From Scandinavium goeteborgense (GTDB taxonomy: Bacteria; Pseudomonadota; Gammaproteobacteria; Enterobacterales; Enterobacteriaceae), in NCBI RefSeq assembly GCF_003935895.2, contig NZ_CP054058.1:3701177-3765176 (forward strand): a stretch of DNA of 64,000 nt. Reading direction: 5' to 3'. Under the pieces are notes generated by a model that saw only the letters and a program-made list of their open reading frames with translations, made no database searches and was not told the DNA's origin. Position numbers and translations under genes: made by a program. Shown one piece after another: positions 23,856 through 35,494 of the stretch. Within the stretch, counting starts at the first letter, position 1, and every line of letters starts with the position of its first letter.

Positions 23856-24452
23856 TCAGGCAATGCCCAGAGCGCGTTTAACAGGCCCGAAACTGCGCCG
23901 GTGGTGTTCGGTGGCGCCATGCAGAGCCAGCTTTTCCAGATGGAAAGCCGTAGGATATCCCTTATGCTGCGCGAAGCCATATTCGGGGAAGGTGATGTCC
24001 AGCGCGGCCATTTCCGCATCGCGGGACACTTTCGCCAGAATCGATGCAGCACTGATTTCCGCCACCCGGCTGTCGCCTTTGACGACCGCCAATGACGGTA
24101 CCGGCAGCGCCGGACAGCGATTGCCATCGATCAGCACGTATTCCGGTGAAATATGCAGGCCTGCTACGGCGCGCTGCATCGCCAGCATTGTGGCATGCAG
24201 AATGTTGAGTTCGTCGATTTCGTGCGGCTCTGCACGACCCAGGCTCCAGCTTAGCGCCTTCTCCTTGATTTCATCGAACAGCGCCAGGCGGCGTTTTTCA
24301 CTCAATTTTTTGGAATCATTCAGACCGATAATCGGCCGGGCCGGATCGAGGATCACCGCAGCGGTAACCACTGCGCCCACTAACGGACCGCGGCCCACTT
24401 CGTCGACACCCGCCACCAAATGGGTGTGCGGATAGATAAAGATGTCTGTCAT
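23856..24452 (-). CDS. rnhB: Ribonuclease HII
   Basis: Cleaves RNA of RNA-DNA hybrids and starts excision of single ribonucleotides from [14 protein letters not shown] places catalytic Asp17 and Glu18 in this numbering. Further acidic residues lie in VLIDGNRCP and in the [17 protein letters not shown] region. 198 aa as in E. coli. Its ATG overlaps the lpxB stop by 4 nt, and dnaE follows after 23 nt. Confidence 0.96.
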   Translation of the reverse strand: MTDIFIYPHTHLVAGVDEVGRGPLVGAVVTAAVILDPARPIIGLNDSKKLSEKRRLALFDEIKEKALSWSLGRAEPHEIDELNILHATMLAMQRAVAGLHISPEYVLIDGNRCPALPVPSLAVVKGDSRVAEISAASILAKVSRDAEMAALDITFPEYGFAQHKGYPTAFHLEKLALHGATEHHRRSFGPVKRALGIA

Positions 24453-25594
24453 TGTGCCAGCTCCAGCACCGCGTTGGCTGCCTGCTCGTCGGCATTGCAG
24501 CGAATCTGCTGGTGTAGTTCACGGAAGGTATCATGCATCGCGTGGCTGGTTTTGCCATCCGCCAGCAACGGCTGCAGTGCTTTTGCGAGCAGCTCAGGCT
24601 GACACTCATCCTGCAGGAGTTCTTTCACCAGTTCCCGGCCTGCCAGCAAGTTAGGCAGCGACACGTAGTCGGTTTTCACCAGTCGCTTCGCCAACCAGAA
24701 GGTGAACGGCTTCATGCGATAACCAACAACCATCGGGCATTTCGCCAGCATGCATTCCAGTGCCGCCGTGCCTGAGGCCAGCAGCGCAGCATCGCTGGCA
24801 ATCATCGCTTCACGACCCATACCGTTGAGCATGTGGACGTTCAGGTCGGGCGCCACTTCTGCTTTGATACGCTCAAACTGCTCACGGCGTTTGGCGTTCA
24901 CCAGCGGCACGACCACTTCCAGATCGGGATAGTGATTGCGCAGCAGCTGTGCGGTTTTCAGGAAGTCGGCACTGAGCATTTCCACTTCTGCACCGCGACT
25001 GCCCGGCAAAAGTGCCAGACAATGGACATCGTGGGCAATGCCCAGCGTGTCTCTTGCAGCGTTTTTATCAGGGTCCAACGGCATGGCATCTGCCATGGTG
25101 TGGCCAATAAAGCGGCAGGGAACATTAAATCGGTCATAAAACGCTTTTTCGAAAGGCAGAAATGCGAGCACCAAATCGGTGGCTCTGCCAATTTTGAAAA
25201 CACGTTTTTGGCGCCAGGCCCAGACGGACGGGCTGACGTAATGAATAGTTTTGATGCCGTGTTTCTTCAGATTCCCTTCAAGGGTAATGTTGAAGTCAGG
25301 CGCATCAATGCCGACGAAAACATCCGGCTTGAGTTCGGTAAAACGACGGGTGAGATCGGCACGAATGTGCAGCAGACGACGCAGACGACCGAGGACTTCG
25401 ACAATCCCCATCACCGCGAGCTCTTCCATTTCGTACCAGGCTTCACAGCCTTCAGCCTGCATTAATGGCCCGGCGACACCAACGAATCGGGCATTCGGCA
25501 CCCGCGCTTTTAACGCGCGAATCAGACCGGCACCAAGAATATCGCCGGAGGTTTCTCCGGCGACCAGGGCAATCGTTAATGGACGTTCAGACAT
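24449..25594 (-). CDS. lpxB: Lipid-A-disaccharide synthase
   Basis: Inner-membrane-associated GT19 glycosyltransferase that joins UDP-2,3-diacylglucosamine to lipid X to make the tetraacyl disaccharide of lipid [21 protein letters not shown] marks the N-terminal Rossmann domain. [29 protein letters not shown] and ASGTAALE are family hallmarks. 381 aa (382 in E. coli). Its start codon shares a base with the lpxA stop. Confidence 0.96.
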   Translation of the reverse strand: MSERPLTIALVAGETSGDILGAGLIRALKARVPNARFVGVAGPLMQAEGCEAWYEMEELAVMGIVEVLGRLRRLLHIRADLTRRFTELKPDVFVGIDAPDFNITLEGNLKKHGIKTIHYVSPSVWAWRQKRVFKIGRATDLVLAFLPFEKAFYDRFNVPCRFIGHTMADAMPLDPDKNAARDTLGIAHDVHCLALLPGSRGAEVEMLSADFLKTAQLLRNHYPDLEVVVPLVNAKRREQFERIKAEVAPDLNVHMLNGMGREAMIASDAALLASGTAALECMLAKCPMVVGYRMKPFTFWLAKRLVKTDYVSLPNLLAGRELVKELLQDECQPELLAKALQPLLADGKTSHAMHDTFRELHQQIRCNADEQAANAVLELAQ

Positions 25595-26382
25595 TAACGA
25601 ATCAAACCACGCGTAGAGCGTTCGAAGAAGTCAGAGAACGCTTTCACTTCAGGGTGTTGCTCTGCAAGTTCAGCAATTTCTGGCTTGGCTTCTTCCAGCG
25701 TTTTACCGCTGCGGTACAGCACTTTATACGCATTGCGAATCGCAATGATCGCTTCTCTGCTGAAACCACGGCGCTTCAGCCCTTCGATGTTTACACCGTA
25801 AGGCGTGGCGTGGTTGCCCTGTGCGATGACGTACGGCGGGACGTCCTGAGCGACGCCGGAGCAGCCGCCAACCATCACGTGTGCACCAATGGTGCAGAAC
25901 TGATGGACAGCCGTCATGCCGCCGACAATCACAAAGTCGTCCAGTGATACGTGACCTGCCAGCGTTGCGTTGTTGGCAAGGATACAGCGATCGCCGACTG
26001 TGCAATCATGCGCCACGTGGGCGTTGATCATCAGCAGGTTGTCGCTGCCTACCTTCGTCAATCCGCCGCCCTGTACTGTGCCACGATGAATGGTGACGCT
26101 TTCGCGGATGCGGTTGCGATCGCCAATCTCCACACGAGTCGGTTCGCCAGCGTATTTAAGATCCTGGTTAACTTCCCCGATGGAAGCAAACTGATAGATT
26201 TCATTGTCACGGCCAATAGTCGTATGACCGTTAACCACAACATGAGACTTCAGTACGGTTCCTTCGCCAATGCTGACGTCTGAACCTACAATACAAAACG
26301 GACCAATGTGCGCGTTGGCACCGATAACGGCGCCCTCTTCCACAATGGCAGTAGGATGGATAAAGGCAGTTTTATCAATCAC
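25594..26382 (-). CDS. lpxA: UDP-N-acetylglucosamine acyltransferase
   Basis: First enzyme of lipid A synthesis: it moves a beta-hydroxyacyl chain from ACP to the 3-OH of UDP-GlcNAc. The N-terminal two-thirds is a left-handed beta helix of hexapeptide repeats, with catalytic His125 in INAHVAHDC. The C-terminal helical domain starts near residue 190 (RRGFSREAI). 262 aa as in E. coli. It lies 3 nt after fabZ and overlaps lpxB by one base. Confidence 0.97.
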   Translation of the reverse strand: MIDKTAFIHPTAIVEEGAVIGANAHIGPFCIVGSDVSIGEGTVLKSHVVVNGHTTIGRDNEIYQFASIGEVNQDLKYAGEPTRVEIGDRNRIRESVTIHRGTVQGGGLTKVGSDNLLMINAHVAHDCTVGDRCILANNATLAGHVSLDDFVIVGGMTAVHQFCTIGAHVMVGGCSGVAQDVPPYVIAQGNHATPYGVNIEGLKRRGFSREAIIAIRNAYKVLYRSGKTLEEAKPEIAELAEQHPEVKAFSDFFERSTRGLIR

Positions 26383-26385
26383 GTA

Positions 26386-26841
26386 TCAGGCCTCCCGGCT
26401 ACGAGCACACATCATCGTCGCTTCGCAAACAACTTTACCGTCAACCATCGCCACGCCTTTAAAGCGGGTGAGGCCACGGCGAGTTTTCTCAAAGGTGACT
26501 TCCATGATCATCTGATCTCCAGGCACGACTGGACGCTTGAAGCGCGCTTCATCAATACCTGCGAAGTAGTAAAGTTCACCTGGTTCGAGTTTACCCACGC
26601 TCTTGAATGCCAGAATACCTGTGGCTTGCGCCATGGCTTCCAGAATCAGCACGCCTGGAAAAATCGGTTTGCCCGGAAAATGCCCCTGGAAAAATGGCTC
26701 ATTCACGGTGACATTTTTAACTGCGCGCAGAAAACGACCTTCTTCAAAGTCCAGCACGCGATCAACCAGTAAGAACGGGTAACGGTGTGGCAGAAGTTCC
26801 AGAATCTCTTCAATGTGCAGAGTATGAGTGTCAGTAGTCAA
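26386..26841 (-). CDS. fabZ: 3-hydroxyacyl-[ACP] dehydratase
   Basis: Hot-dog-fold dehydratase of fatty-acid elongation. It competes with LpxA for the beta-hydroxyacyl-ACP pool, so its place between lpxD and lpxA matters for balancing phospholipid and lipid A. Catalytic His54 and Glu68 lie in [14 protein letters not shown] and [10 protein letters not shown]. 151 aa as in E. coli. A 102-nt gap separates it from lpxD; I see no clear terminator there. Confidence 0.97.
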   Translation of the reverse strand: MTTDTHTLHIEEILELLPHRYPFLLVDRVLDFEEGRFLRAVKNVTVNEPFFQGHFPGKPIFPGVLILEAMAQATGILAFKSVGKLEPGELYYFAGIDEARFKRPVVPGDQMIMEVTFEKTRRGLTRFKGVAMVDGKVVCEATMMCARSREA

Positions 26842-26943
26842 AATACTCTTCCTGTCTAAATATACTGAAATGCAATAATAACACGGCCTGCCGGATTATA
26901 AGAAATCAGACAGGCCGGGAAGGTTGGCGCTTAGGGTGAGTCG

Positions 26944-27969
26944 TTAGTCTTGTTGACTGGTTTTACGCTCAAGAGCTTTGAGACGCTTGCTCATGTCATC
27001 AATATTCATCACCAGCGCAGCGGTTTTACGCCAGGCCTTATTCGGCTGCAGCGGAATTCCTGAGGAGTATACACCAGGCTCAGTGATTGGGCGCATAACC
27101 ATACCCATTCCGGTCACTGTGACTTTGTCGCAGATTTCCATGTGGCCATTGATAACGCTTGCACCGCCGATCATGCAGTAACGGCCAATTTTCAGGCTGC
27201 CTGCCATGATAACCCCGCCAGCAACGGCGGTATTGTCACCAATGACCACGTTGTGCGCAATCTGACACTGGTTATCAATGATAACGCCATTGCCGATCAC
27301 GGTATCGTCAAGCGCACCGCGATCGATAGTGGTGCAGGCACCGATCTCCACGCGATCGCCAATAATGACGCGGCCCAGTTGGGGGATCTTCACCCAGTTG
27401 CCACGATCATTGGCATAGCCGAAGCCGTCTGAACCGATAACAGTGCTGGATTGGATCAGGCAGTTTTCACCGATCGCAATTTCATGGTAAACGGAGACAT
27501 TCGCCCACAGGCGCGTTCCGGCACCGATAGTGGTGTCTTTACCAATGAAACAACCCGCACCAATGCGGACGTTATCGCCGAGAACAACCCCGGATTCGAT
27601 AACCGCATTTGCCCCGATAGAGACGTTTTGACCGAGTTTCGCAGTTGCATCAACCACTGCGCTCGGGGCGATATCCTGCGCCGGTTGCGGCGTGGAATCG
27701 AGAATTTGGGCCATACGGGCGTAAGTCAGGTAGGGATTCTTCACTACCAGCGCCGCGCTTTTGGCAAAAGGTAAGTCGTCCGCCGTCATCACAACAGCAG
27801 AGGCCTGGCACAGGGCCAGGTGTTCACGGTACTTAGGATTTACCATGAACGTAATATGTCCTGCTTTAGCGGATTGCATGGACGCAACAGCGGTGATGAC
27901 GATATCGCCATCACCGTGTAATTCTGCATCCAACTGCTGAGCTAAATCAGCCAGTCGAATTGAAGGCAT
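26944..27969 (-). CDS. lpxD: UDP-3-O-(3-hydroxymyristoyl)glucosamine N-acyltransferase
   Basis: Third step of lipid A synthesis: N-acylation of UDP-3-O-acylglucosamine. An N-terminal uridine-binding domain (1-100) is followed by a hexapeptide-repeat beta helix (about 100-300). It contains the catalytic His region [18 protein letters not shown], then a C-terminal helix (RLKALERKT) that contacts ACP. 341 aa as in E. coli. It lies 3 nt downstream of skp. Confidence 0.97.
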   Translation of the reverse strand: MPSIRLADLAQQLDAELHGDGDIVITAVASMQSAKAGHITFMVNPKYREHLALCQASAVVMTADDLPFAKSAALVVKNPYLTYARMAQILDSTPQPAQDIAPSAVVDATAKLGQNVSIGANAVIESGVVLGDNVRIGAGCFIGKDTTIGAGTRLWANVSVYHEIAIGENCLIQSSTVIGSDGFGYANDRGNWVKIPQLGRVIIGDRVEIGACTTIDRGALDDTVIGNGVIIDNQCQIAHNVVIGDNTAVAGGVIMAGSLKIGRYCMIGGASVINGHMEICDKVTVTGMGMVMRPITEPGVYSSGIPLQPNKAWRKTAALVMNIDDMSKRLKALERKTSQQD

Positions 27970-27972
27970 TAC

Positions 27973-28467
27973 TTATTTAACCTGTTTCAGCACATCAGCG
28001 GTGATGTCTTTAACGTCACTGCTGTTGTAAGCAACGGTGTTTGCGTCAACAACCAGATCGATTTTCTGGTCAGCCGCTACGCTCTTCACTGCAGACTGGA
28101 TACGAGTAACCAGTTTGCCACGTTCTTCGTTAGAACGACGGGCACGATCCTTCTCAAAAGCCTGAGCTTTCTGAGAGAACGCCTGGCGCTGAGACATGAT
28201 GTCTTTTTCCATCTTGCTGCGTTCGCTCGCTTTCATGGTAGAGCCGTCACGCTGAAGACGCTGCATTTTGCTCTGCAGATCGGATTCTTGACGCTGCAGT
28301 TCGCTTGCACGACCTTTGAACTCGTTTTCCAGAGTCGCAGAAACACCTGTTTTCTGTGCAACCTGCTGGAACAAATCACCCATGTTAACAATTGCAATAG
28401 TATCTGCTGCTTGCGCAGACGCTGCCATTGCTAAACCCAGACCTGCAGCTAATAACCACTTTTTCAC
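27973..28467 (-). CDS. skp: Periplasmic chaperone Skp (OmpH)
   Basis: Trimeric jellyfish-shaped chaperone that holds unfolded outer-membrane proteins in the periplasm on the way to BamA. I use the GTG at 28465-28467 behind AGGAGT; it begins the classic signal peptide [20 protein letters not shown]. The longer open frame upstream runs back over the bamA end and is not real. The mature protein has a small beta body and two long coiled-coil tentacle helices. 164 aa versus 161 in E. coli; the extra residues are near the helical tip ([16 protein letters not shown]). Confidence 0.95.
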   Translation of the reverse strand: MKKWLLAAGLGLAMAASAQAADTIAIVNMGDLFQQVAQKTGVSATLENEFKGRASELQRQESDLQSKMQRLQRDGSTMKASERSKMEKDIMSQRQAFSQKAQAFEKDRARRSNEERGKLVTRIQSAVKSVAADQKIDLVVDANTVAYNSSDVKDITADVLKQVK

Positions 28468-28591
28468 AATAAAACTCCTTACCATCCCATGAATGCCCGA
28501 AGGCACCGTTTTTTGCGAAGTCATGCAACCACGCGAGTGATCGTCAGATGTCATCGCGACTACTGCACTAGCATTCCTTTGCACAAAACAA

Positions 28592-30997
28592 TTACCAGGT
28601 TTTACCAATGTTAAACTGGAACTGTTCTGCTTTGTCTCCATCGTACTTTTTGAACGGCTGGGCGTAGGAGAAGACCAACGGCCCCAATGGCGACATCCAT
28701 TGTAATGCGATACCTGCAGACATACGGATATTGCCCGGGTCGCCGTAATCAGGCACCCCTGCGGCTTGCATCTGCGCAGTGTTTTCCCAGTTTGTATCCC
28801 AGACGGTACCGGCATCCCAGAAGAATGACGTACGGACTGAGTTAGCATATTTATCACTGATAAACGGCGTTGGAACAATCAGCTCAGCACTGGCCACGGC
28901 CATTGCGTTACCACCGACGGCGTCGTCAGATTTACACAAGGTTTCGTTATCGCAGTTATCCTGATTCGGGCCGTAGTACACCGCTTTAGGACCGATGTTG
29001 TTCGACTGGAAACCACGTACGGTGCTTGAACCACCGGCATAGAAGTTTTCATAGAATGGCAGTTCTTTGCCACCTAAACCATCACCGTAGCCCCAACGTG
29101 TACGACCCAACAGCACCCACTTGTGATCGTTATCGATCGGGAAGTAGGAAGCGGTATCGAGCGTCACTTTGTAGAACTCGTTATCGGAGCCTGGAATAGT
29201 GACTTTACCGTTCAGGTTAACGCGTGACCCGTCCGTCGGGAAGAACCCGCGGTCAAGGTGGTTATACGTCCAACCGTAGTTGAAGGTGAAGTCATCCGCA
29301 GAGAAGCTCGAATCGTCGTTGGTGGTGCTTGTACCCTGACCGATCGAATCCAGGTAGCGGTTCATGGCCACCTGCGGCTGCATGTTGGACAGGTCGTTAT
29401 GCACGTAACCCAGACCCGCACGCAGCGTGTTGTATTCGTTAATCGGGAAGCCCAACGTTCCATCAAGGCCGTAGCTCTTGTTGGTGTACGAGGAGAGGTC
29501 CGCATCATCGGCTTTAAAGTCATTGTAGAAGATACGACCGCCGAGACTCACGCCATCAACCGTAAAGTACGGGTTGGTTACAGAGAACTCAGAGTAGGTC
29601 TGGTAGTCGTTCTTGGTACCGTTGATACCGACAGAGTAACCTGTACCCAGCCAGTTATCCTGCTGAACGCCGACCTGGAAGCTAATGCCGCTCTCGGTAC
29701 CGTAACCAATACCGAAGTTGAAGCTACCGGTATTACGTTCTTTCACCTTGTAGACAACATCAACCTGGTCCGGACTACCCGGTACACGCTGCGTATCTAC
29801 GTCAACGGTTTCGAAGTAACCCAGACGGTTCAGACGATCTTTACCTGAATCAACGAGGTCACTGCCAAGCCATGCGCCTTCCATCTGACGCATTTCGCGA
29901 CGCAGGACCGCATCTTTGGAAGTATCGTTACCTTCAAAGCGAATCTTACGCACGTAGTAACGGTTACCCGCATCAACGCTCACGTGCAGCTTGACGGTTT
30001 TGTCAGCATCATTGATTTCAGGCTGTGACTGTACGCGTGGATAGGCGTAGCCGTAGCGACCCAGAAGTTTCTTGATGTTATCTTCCATTTTGGTCACTTT
30101 CGCACCGTTGTAGAGCGCACCTGGCTCTACTTTGGTCAGACTTTCAATCTCCGCAGAGTGGCCTGCCAGGTTTCCACTGACCTCAACGCCCGACAGCTTG
30201 TACTGATCGCCTTCGGTAATGTTGACGGTAATGTAGATACCTTTTTTATCCGGCGTCAGGCTGACCTGCGTGGAATCGATGTTGAAACGTGCGTAACCGC
30301 GATCCAGATAGTAGCTGCGCAGGGTTTCAAGGTCACCCGCCAGTTTCTGCTTCTGATATTTACGATCGCCGACGACGTTCCACCAAGGCACTTCGTCACG
30401 CAGCTGGAAGTTAGAGATCAGCTCATCGGTGCTAAACGCATGGTTACCGACGATGTTGATCTGTTGAATTTTGGCCGATACGCCTTCCTGGAAGACCAGT
30501 TTCAGGTCAACACGGTTACGCGGCAGCGGAGTAACAACGGCTTTAACGCTCGCGCTGTACTTACCGACGCTGTAATAGAAGTCTTCCAGTCCCTTCTCGA
30601 TATCACCGAGAGTGGTACGGTCGAGAGATTCGCCAACGCGAACGCCAGAGGCTTCGAGGTTCTGTTTCAGCATGTCATCTTTCACCGATTTATTACCGGA
30701 GAAAGTGATGCTGGCAATCGTTGGGCGCTCTTTAACCTGCACCAACAACGTATCACCATCACGCAGAACACGAACATCCTCGAAGTTGCCAGTGGCAAAC
30801 AGCGCACGGATGGTGTTACTGATGTCTTCATCAGTAACCGTATCGCCAGGACGAACTGGCATGCTGAGGAGGGCCGCACCAACAGCGACTCGCTGCAGGC
30901 CTTCGAAATGAATATCCTTCACTACGAATCCGTCAGCACCGTATACGGTCGCGCTGCCGAACAGCAGCGACGCTATGAGCAACTTTTTCATCGCCAT
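28592..30997 (-). CDS. bamA: Outer-membrane protein assembly factor BamA
   Basis: Essential Omp85 protein that inserts beta-barrels into the outer membrane. A 20-residue signal peptide ([20 protein letters not shown]) is followed by five POTRA domains (about 21-420) and a 16-strand barrel. The loop 6 VRGF motif is present in [13 protein letters not shown]. The C-terminus ends FNIGKTW. 801 aa versus 810 in E. coli. The difference includes loop 6, where two cysteines are kept but separated by five residues instead of nine. rseP is 30 nt upstream and skp 124 nt downstream. Confidence 0.97.
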   Translation of the reverse strand: MAMKKLLIASLLFGSATVYGADGFVVKDIHFEGLQRVAVGAALLSMPVRPGDTVTDEDISNTIRALFATGNFEDVRVLRDGDTLLVQVKERPTIASITFSGNKSVKDDMLKQNLEASGVRVGESLDRTTLGDIEKGLEDFYYSVGKYSASVKAVVTPLPRNRVDLKLVFQEGVSAKIQQINIVGNHAFSTDELISNFQLRDEVPWWNVVGDRKYQKQKLAGDLETLRSYYLDRGYARFNIDSTQVSLTPDKKGIYITVNITEGDQYKLSGVEVSGNLAGHSAEIESLTKVEPGALYNGAKVTKMEDNIKKLLGRYGYAYPRVQSQPEINDADKTVKLHVSVDAGNRYYVRKIRFEGNDTSKDAVLRREMRQMEGAWLGSDLVDSGKDRLNRLGYFETVDVDTQRVPGSPDQVDVVYKVKERNTGSFNFGIGYGTESGISFQVGVQQDNWLGTGYSVGINGTKNDYQTYSEFSVTNPYFTVDGVSLGGRIFYNDFKADDADLSSYTNKSYGLDGTLGFPINEYNTLRAGLGYVHNDLSNMQPQVAMNRYLDSIGQGTSTTNDDSSFSADDFTFNYGWTYNHLDRGFFPTDGSRVNLNGKVTIPGSDNEFYKVTLDTASYFPIDNDHKWVLLGRTRWGYGDGLGGKELPFYENFYAGGSSTVRGFQSNNIGPKAVYYGPNQDNCDNETLCKSDDAVGGNAMAVASAELIVPTPFISDKYANSVRTSFFWDAGTVWDTNWENTAQMQAAGVPDYGDPGNIRMSAGIALQWMSPLGPLVFSYAQPFKKYDGDKAEQFQFNIGKTW

Positions 30998-31027
30998 CGT
31001 TATTATGCGTTCTTCCTAACACTCTCT

Positions 31028-32380
31028 CTACAACCGAGAGAAATCATTGAAAAGTGCAAGCCCCATTAACAGCACTAGCAATATTGAGCCAATGCGATAA
31101 CTAAAGTCTTGAACTCGCTCGGATACCGGTCCGCCCTTCAGCTTTTCAATCGCCAGGAAGAGCAGATGACCCCCGTCTAAAACGGGTAGCGGGAACAGGT
31201 TGATAATGCCCAGATTCACACTGATGAGCGCAAGAAACATCAGATAGTAAATCAACCCAAACTCCGCTGACATCCCAGCCCCCTGAGCAATCGAAATTGG
31301 CCCACTGAGGTTGTTCAGTTTTACGTCACCGGTTATCAATTTCCCCAGCATCTGAACCGTCAACTTCATCAACTGCCAGGTTTTATCCGTGGCCTGAATG
31401 ATGGCAGCAAACGGCCCGTACTGGCGCACTGTCTTATACTCATCGGGTAACGGGATGATTTTTGGAACCACACCCGCAAACCCTTCAGCTTTCCCTTTAC
31501 CGGGCTTTGTATCTGGTATCAGCGTTAAAGACAAGGGACTCCCCTGTCTGTCTATCTCCAATCGCAGCGGCTTGCCGGGATTGTCTCGTACCAGAGTGAC
31601 AAATGTCATCCACTGTGTGAGTGGCTGACCATCGACTTTAACGATCCTGTCGCCTGCTTGCAAACCTGCTTTGCGCGCGGCAGAGTCAATTTGCACTTCA
31701 GCCAGTACCGTCTCGACCTGTGCACCACGTGGTCGAATCCCCAGTGACGTGACGGGATCTTCCTTATCGGGCTCAAATGCCCAGTGGCGTAGATTGAGAA
31801 TTTTATCCTGACGCTGCTGTGTTCCAAAAGGTGCAACAGTGAGCGTCGTTTTCTCATCGCCAATCTTTGTCACCAGCGCCAGACGGACTGCATCCCAATC
31901 AGGCGTTTCGATACCATCTACGGCTTTAAGTTCCGTGCCTGGTGCAATTTGTGCTTCTGCTGCAATCGAATTGGGCGCTATTTCACCAATAACCGGACGC
32001 ACGCCAGGGACACCGATGATAAACACCAGCCAATAGGCGAAAATGGCAAAGATGAAATTGGCAACCGGACCGGCAGCAATAATAGCCGCACGCTGGCCAA
32101 CGGTTTTATTGTTGAAGGCGTAGTGACGCATCTCCGGAGCAACCGGTTCGACGCGCTCATCCAGCATTTTGACGTAACCGCCCAGAGGGATAAGGGCGAT
32201 AACATATTCGGTTCCCTGACGGTCGACGCGACGCCAGAGCGCTTTACCAAAACCAATGGAAAAGCGCTCCACACGTACGCCGCAGCGACGAGCAACCCAG
32301 AAATGACCAAATTCATGCACGGTGATTAATACACCCAGTGCAACAATGAATGCCGCCAGATTCCAGAGAATGCTCAGCAT
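31028..32380 (-). CDS. rseP: Site-2 metalloprotease RseP (sigma-E activation)
   Basis: Inner-membrane zinc protease that cuts RseA after DegS during envelope stress, freeing sigma-E; it also clears signal peptide remnants. The ATG at 32378-32380 ([11 protein letters not shown]) gives 450 aa, equal to E. coli. A frame 15 codons longer overlaps cdsA and is unlikely. The HEFGH motif is at residues 22-26 and the third zinc ligand is in the C-terminal LPVLDGGHL. Two tandem periplasmic PDZ domains lie between (about 120-310). It is 11 nt after cdsA. Confidence 0.97.
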   Translation of the reverse strand: MLSILWNLAAFIVALGVLITVHEFGHFWVARRCGVRVERFSIGFGKALWRRVDRQGTEYVIALIPLGGYVKMLDERVEPVAPEMRHYAFNNKTVGQRAAIIAAGPVANFIFAIFAYWLVFIIGVPGVRPVIGEIAPNSIAAEAQIAPGTELKAVDGIETPDWDAVRLALVTKIGDEKTTLTVAPFGTQQRQDKILNLRHWAFEPDKEDPVTSLGIRPRGAQVETVLAEVQIDSAARKAGLQAGDRIVKVDGQPLTQWMTFVTLVRDNPGKPLRLEIDRQGSPLSLTLIPDTKPGKGKAEGFAGVVPKIIPLPDEYKTVRQYGPFAAIIQATDKTWQLMKLTVQMLGKLITGDVKLNNLSGPISIAQGAGMSAEFGLIYYLMFLALISVNLGIINLFPLPVLDGGHLLFLAIEKLKGGPVSERVQDFSYRIGSILLVLLMGLALFNDFSRL

Positions 32381-32391
32381 AAACCCTTCCG

Positions 32392-33249
32392 TCAAATCGT
32401 CCTGAAGACTAAAAGTAGCAGGCAAGCAAACACCGGAACCGCAGCTGTAAGGCTGTCAATTCGGTCAAGAATGCCACCGTGCCCAGGGATCAAATTCCCA
32501 CTGTCTTTGATACCGGCTTCTCGCTTAAACATACTTTCTGTTAAATCACCCAGCACGGATGCCAGTGCGGCAACCAGAGAACACGTTAACAGCGTCGCTG
32601 GCGCAACGTCCAGATTCACACAAAGGCCATAAATCCAGGAGATAACCGCCGCAGTGAACAGCCCGCCGAGAAAGCCTTGCCAGGTCTTGCCCGGAGAGAC
32701 TTTTGGCGCCAGTTTATGCTTGCCGAACAGCTTACCGAACATATAGGCGCCGGAATCCGCACCCCACACCAGAATCATGATGTAGAGCAGCCAAATCGCA
32801 CCGCTGTAATGATTATCATCATAATGCCAGGCTCGCAGCGTCAGCATTCCCCAGAAGAAAGGAATGATGGTCAATAGACCAAACACCAGACGCAGCGTTT
32901 TGGAATTACGCCACAGCGCAGCAGAACCCGGATAAAACAGCACCAGCAGCAGTGCGACTATCCACCAACCCAACGAGGCCCAAAGGGAGCCTTCAACCAG
33001 CGGTTGATGGACGTTGTGATGATATTCCGGAAGCCAAAAGAGCATCGCGGAAAGAATTAATCCGCAAAGCACCGCCAGCCATACTCGCTGTGAACGAGAT
33101 TTAAAACCGCTTAATTGACCCCATTCCCAGGCCGCCAACATGCACACCACCAGGGTGACAATAGCGAAACCTATCGGCGGCAAAAGAAACAACGCCGCAA
33201 TAACAACGGGTATTAAAACGAAAGCAGAGATCAGGCGATACTTCAGCAA
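32392..33249 (-). CDS. cdsA: Phosphatidate cytidylyltransferase
   Basis: Integral inner-membrane enzyme that makes CDP-diacylglycerol from phosphatidic acid and CTP, the branch point for all major phospholipids. About eight hydrophobic segments are visible. The family signature runs from [15 protein letters not shown] through [12 protein letters not shown] (about 172-203), with GILDRIDSL near 258. 285 aa as in E. coli. It sits between uppS (12 nt) and rseP. Confidence 0.96.
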   Translation of the reverse strand: MLKYRLISAFVLIPVVIAALFLLPPIGFAIVTLVVCMLAAWEWGQLSGFKSRSQRVWLAVLCGLILSAMLFWLPEYHHNVHQPLVEGSLWASLGWWIVALLLVLFYPGSAALWRNSKTLRLVFGLLTIIPFFWGMLTLRAWHYDDNHYSGAIWLLYIMILVWGADSGAYMFGKLFGKHKLAPKVSPGKTWQGFLGGLFTAAVISWIYGLCVNLDVAPATLLTCSLVAALASVLGDLTESMFKREAGIKDSGNLIPGHGGILDRIDSLTAAVPVFACLLLLVFRTI

Positions 33250-33261
33250 GAGCTACCCCCA

Positions 33262-34020
33262 TCAGGCTTTGTCGTCACCAGGCTCTGTGCCGCCGAAACG
33301 ACGCTCTCGATTGGCAAAGGCATGCAACGCCCCTTCAAAGTCTTGTTCATCGAAATCGGGCCAGAGAACATCTGTAAAGTAAAGTTCGGCATAGGCAATT
33401 TGCCACAACAAAAAGTTACTAATACGATGCTCTCCCCCTGTCCTAATTACTAAATCTACGGGAGCCAGTTCATGCATGCTGATTTGCTGACCCAGCAAAT
33501 CTTCGGTGATATCTTCAGGACGCAACAGCCCTTCCTGGACTTGCGCAGCAAGATGCTGAACGCCCTGAATAATGTCCCAGCGCCCACCATAATTCGCAGC
33601 AATATTCAGCGTCAGACCGGTATTTTTCTCGGTCAGCGCTTCTGCTTTGCGAATACGCTCCTGTAACCGGGCGTTAAAGCGGCGGGTATCACCGATAATG
33701 CGCAAGCGTACGTTATGTCTGTGCAGGCTTTTTACTTCACTATCCAGCGCCCAAACGAACAGTTCCATCAGCGCGCTGACTTCCTGCTCAGGACGATTCC
33801 AGTTCTCACTGCTAAAGGCGTAAAGCGTTAACGCCTCAATACCGTTATTTGCCGCAAATGAGACGGCACGACGCACAGATTTTGCCCCGGCTTTATGGCC
33901 GAAGGCACGGATCTTGCCTTGTCTCTTCGCCCAGCGACCATTGCCGTCCATAATGATGGCCACATGCTGACAGCCATGGGATGGCAAATTCTCACTGATT
34001 GGTTGATTAGCAGACAACAT
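33262..34020 (-). CDS. uppS: Undecaprenyl diphosphate synthase
   Basis: Cis-prenyltransferase that extends farnesyl diphosphate to C55 undecaprenyl diphosphate, the lipid carrier for peptidoglycan and O-antigen. Catalytic Asp25 is in [14 protein letters not shown]. The family motifs [11 protein letters not shown] (about 89-99) and [19 protein letters not shown] (about 190-208) are present. 252 aa (253 in E. coli). A terminator separates it from dxr upstream. Confidence 0.96.
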   Translation of the reverse strand: MLSANQPISENLPSHGCQHVAIIMDGNGRWAKRQGKIRAFGHKAGAKSVRRAVSFAANNGIEALTLYAFSSENWNRPEQEVSALMELFVWALDSEVKSLHRHNVRLRIIGDTRRFNARLQERIRKAEALTEKNTGLTLNIAANYGGRWDIIQGVQHLAAQVQEGLLRPEDITEDLLGQQISMHELAPVDLVIRTGGEHRISNFLLWQIAYAELYFTDVLWPDFDEQDFEGALHAFANRERRFGGTEPGDDKA

Positions 34021-34077
34021 AACGCATTATTGGTCCATGATAAGGAATTAGCGGTACCGGAATACAGACGCTTAGCG

Positions 34078-34103
34078 CAAAAAAGCCGTGTAAATCCACG
34101 GCT
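34078..34103 (-). terminator. Terminator after dxr
   Basis: The minus strand reads AGCCGTG then a short loop then CACGGCT followed by TTTTTTGCGC. It lies between the dxr stop (34207) and uppS start (34020), implying that uppS has its own promoter in the remaining gap. Confidence 0.8.
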
Positions 34104-34206
34104 CCCTCGATAACACTTTGTCGTTACAGCGTTATCGGATGGCGCAGACTATAACACTGAAGCCCAGCGCTAACAAATGCCTGCTTGCCCGTTGCACGGA
34201 TAATCA

Positions 34207-35403
34207 TCAGCTTGCGAAGCGCATCACCTGCTGGTTTGCGACACTTCTTGCACACGCGTCGACTTCCATCACCTCATCCACACATTTTGGCTCTTGCAAA
34301 TCCAAAATTGAAAGGACTTCGAGGTTCACGGCAGCAATGTCCGTGAAGCGGATTTTCGACGTCAGAAATGCCTCAACGCTCACTTCATTGGCGGCGTTCA
34401 GCGCGGTAGTTGCCGCCTGGCCCTGATCAAATGCGTCCATCGCCAGCTTCAGGCACGGGTAACGCTGATAATCAGGCTCGGCAAACGACAGATCGCTTAA
34501 TGCTTTGAAATCCAATGGATTAACGCCAGACTCAACGCGGTTCGGCCAGGCCATAGTATGGGCAATTGGCGTGCGCATATCCGGCTCACCAAGCTGGGCC
34601 AGCACGCTGCCATCACGGTAGCGCACCATCGAATGAATCACGGACTGCGGATGGATAATGACTTCCATCTGTTGAGCCGAGGCGTTAAATAGCCAGCGCG
34701 CTTCTATGTATTCCAGACCTTTGTTCATCATGGTGGCAGAATCGACTGAAATTTTACGTCCCATCGACCAGTTCGGATGACGACAGGCCTGATCTGGCGT
34801 CATATCGCGCAGTTCAGACAGAGGCGTTTCTCGGAACGGGCCACCAGATCCGGTAAGCAGAATCGACAAAACACCATTCTGCTCAAGGGAAGCGTAACCC
34901 AGTTGATTTTGAATTGTTTCCGGTAAACTCTGAAAAATGGCGTTGTGCTCGCTGTCGACTGGCAGCAGACGTGCCCCGCTCTCTTTCACGGCGTCCATAA
35001 ACAGACGTCCGCAGGTGACCAGCGACTCTTTATTGGCAAGCAGAATAGTTTTTCCGGCGCGGATAGCCGCCAGCGTCGGCATCAGCCCTGCCGCACCGAC
35101 AATCGCCGCCATCACCTGGTCGACATCATCCAGCGCAGCCACATCGCAGGCAGCCTGTTGACCACTCAGAACTTCCGTCTGGCTCCCGTGCTGACGCAGC
35201 GCCACAATCAGCGCCGCCGCGCTTTGTGCATCGTCCATTACGGCGTATTGCGGGGAGAACTCCAGGCATTGCTCAACCATACGCTCGACGTTTTTCCCGG
35301 CCACCAGCGCGGTGACGGTGAAAAGGCCGCGATTATTACGCACCACATCCAGCGTGCTGCAGCCGATGGAGCCAGTGGAGCCCAGAACGGTTAAATGCTT
35401 CAT
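34207..35403 (-). CDS. dxr: 1-deoxy-D-xylulose 5-phosphate reductoisomerase
   Basis: NADPH-dependent second enzyme of the MEP isoprenoid pathway and target of fosmidomycin. The NADPH-binding GSTGSIG is at residues 8-14. [12 protein letters not shown] carries two metal-binding acidic residues, and the flexible substrate lid contains [23 protein letters not shown] broken across residues 209-231. 398 aa as in E. coli. It is isolated between two terminators, so it looks monocistronic. Confidence 0.97.
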   Translation of the reverse strand: MKHLTVLGSTGSIGCSTLDVVRNNRGLFTVTALVAGKNVERMVEQCLEFSPQYAVMDDAQSAAALIVALRQHGSQTEVLSGQQAACDVAALDDVDQVMAAIVGAAGLMPTLAAIRAGKTILLANKESLVTCGRLFMDAVKESGARLLPVDSEHNAIFQSLPETIQNQLGYASLEQNGVLSILLTGSGGPFRETPLSELRDMTPDQACRHPNWSMGRKISVDSATMMNKGLEYIEARWLFNASAQQMEVIIHPQSVIHSMVRYRDGSVLAQLGEPDMRTPIAHTMAWPNRVESGVNPLDFKALSDLSFAEPDYQRYPCLKLAMDAFDQGQAATTALNAANEVSVEAFLTSKIRFTDIAAVNLEVLSILDLQEPKCVDEVMEVDACARSVANQQVMRFAS

Positions 35404-35424
35404 GAAAAATCCGAAGAAGAAAGT

Positions 35425-35476
35425 CTAAAAAGCAAAACGCCGCCAGCAAAACCCGAAGGTTTCCTGAACGGCGTTC
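35425..35476 (-). terminator. Terminator after frr
   Basis: The minus strand has AACGCCG, a 26-nt loop that contains a smaller AACC...GGTT fold, then CGGCGTT and TTGCTTTTT. It lies just after the frr stop and before dxr. Confidence 0.72.
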
Positions 35477-35494
35477 ATCAGATAACGTCAGAAA

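Noticed and set aside
27973-28878. A 301-codon frame including skp with a long N-terminal extension
   Set aside because: The added 137 residues overlap the end of bamA and resemble nothing. The GTG at 28465-28467 starts a textbook signal peptide with a good ribosome site.
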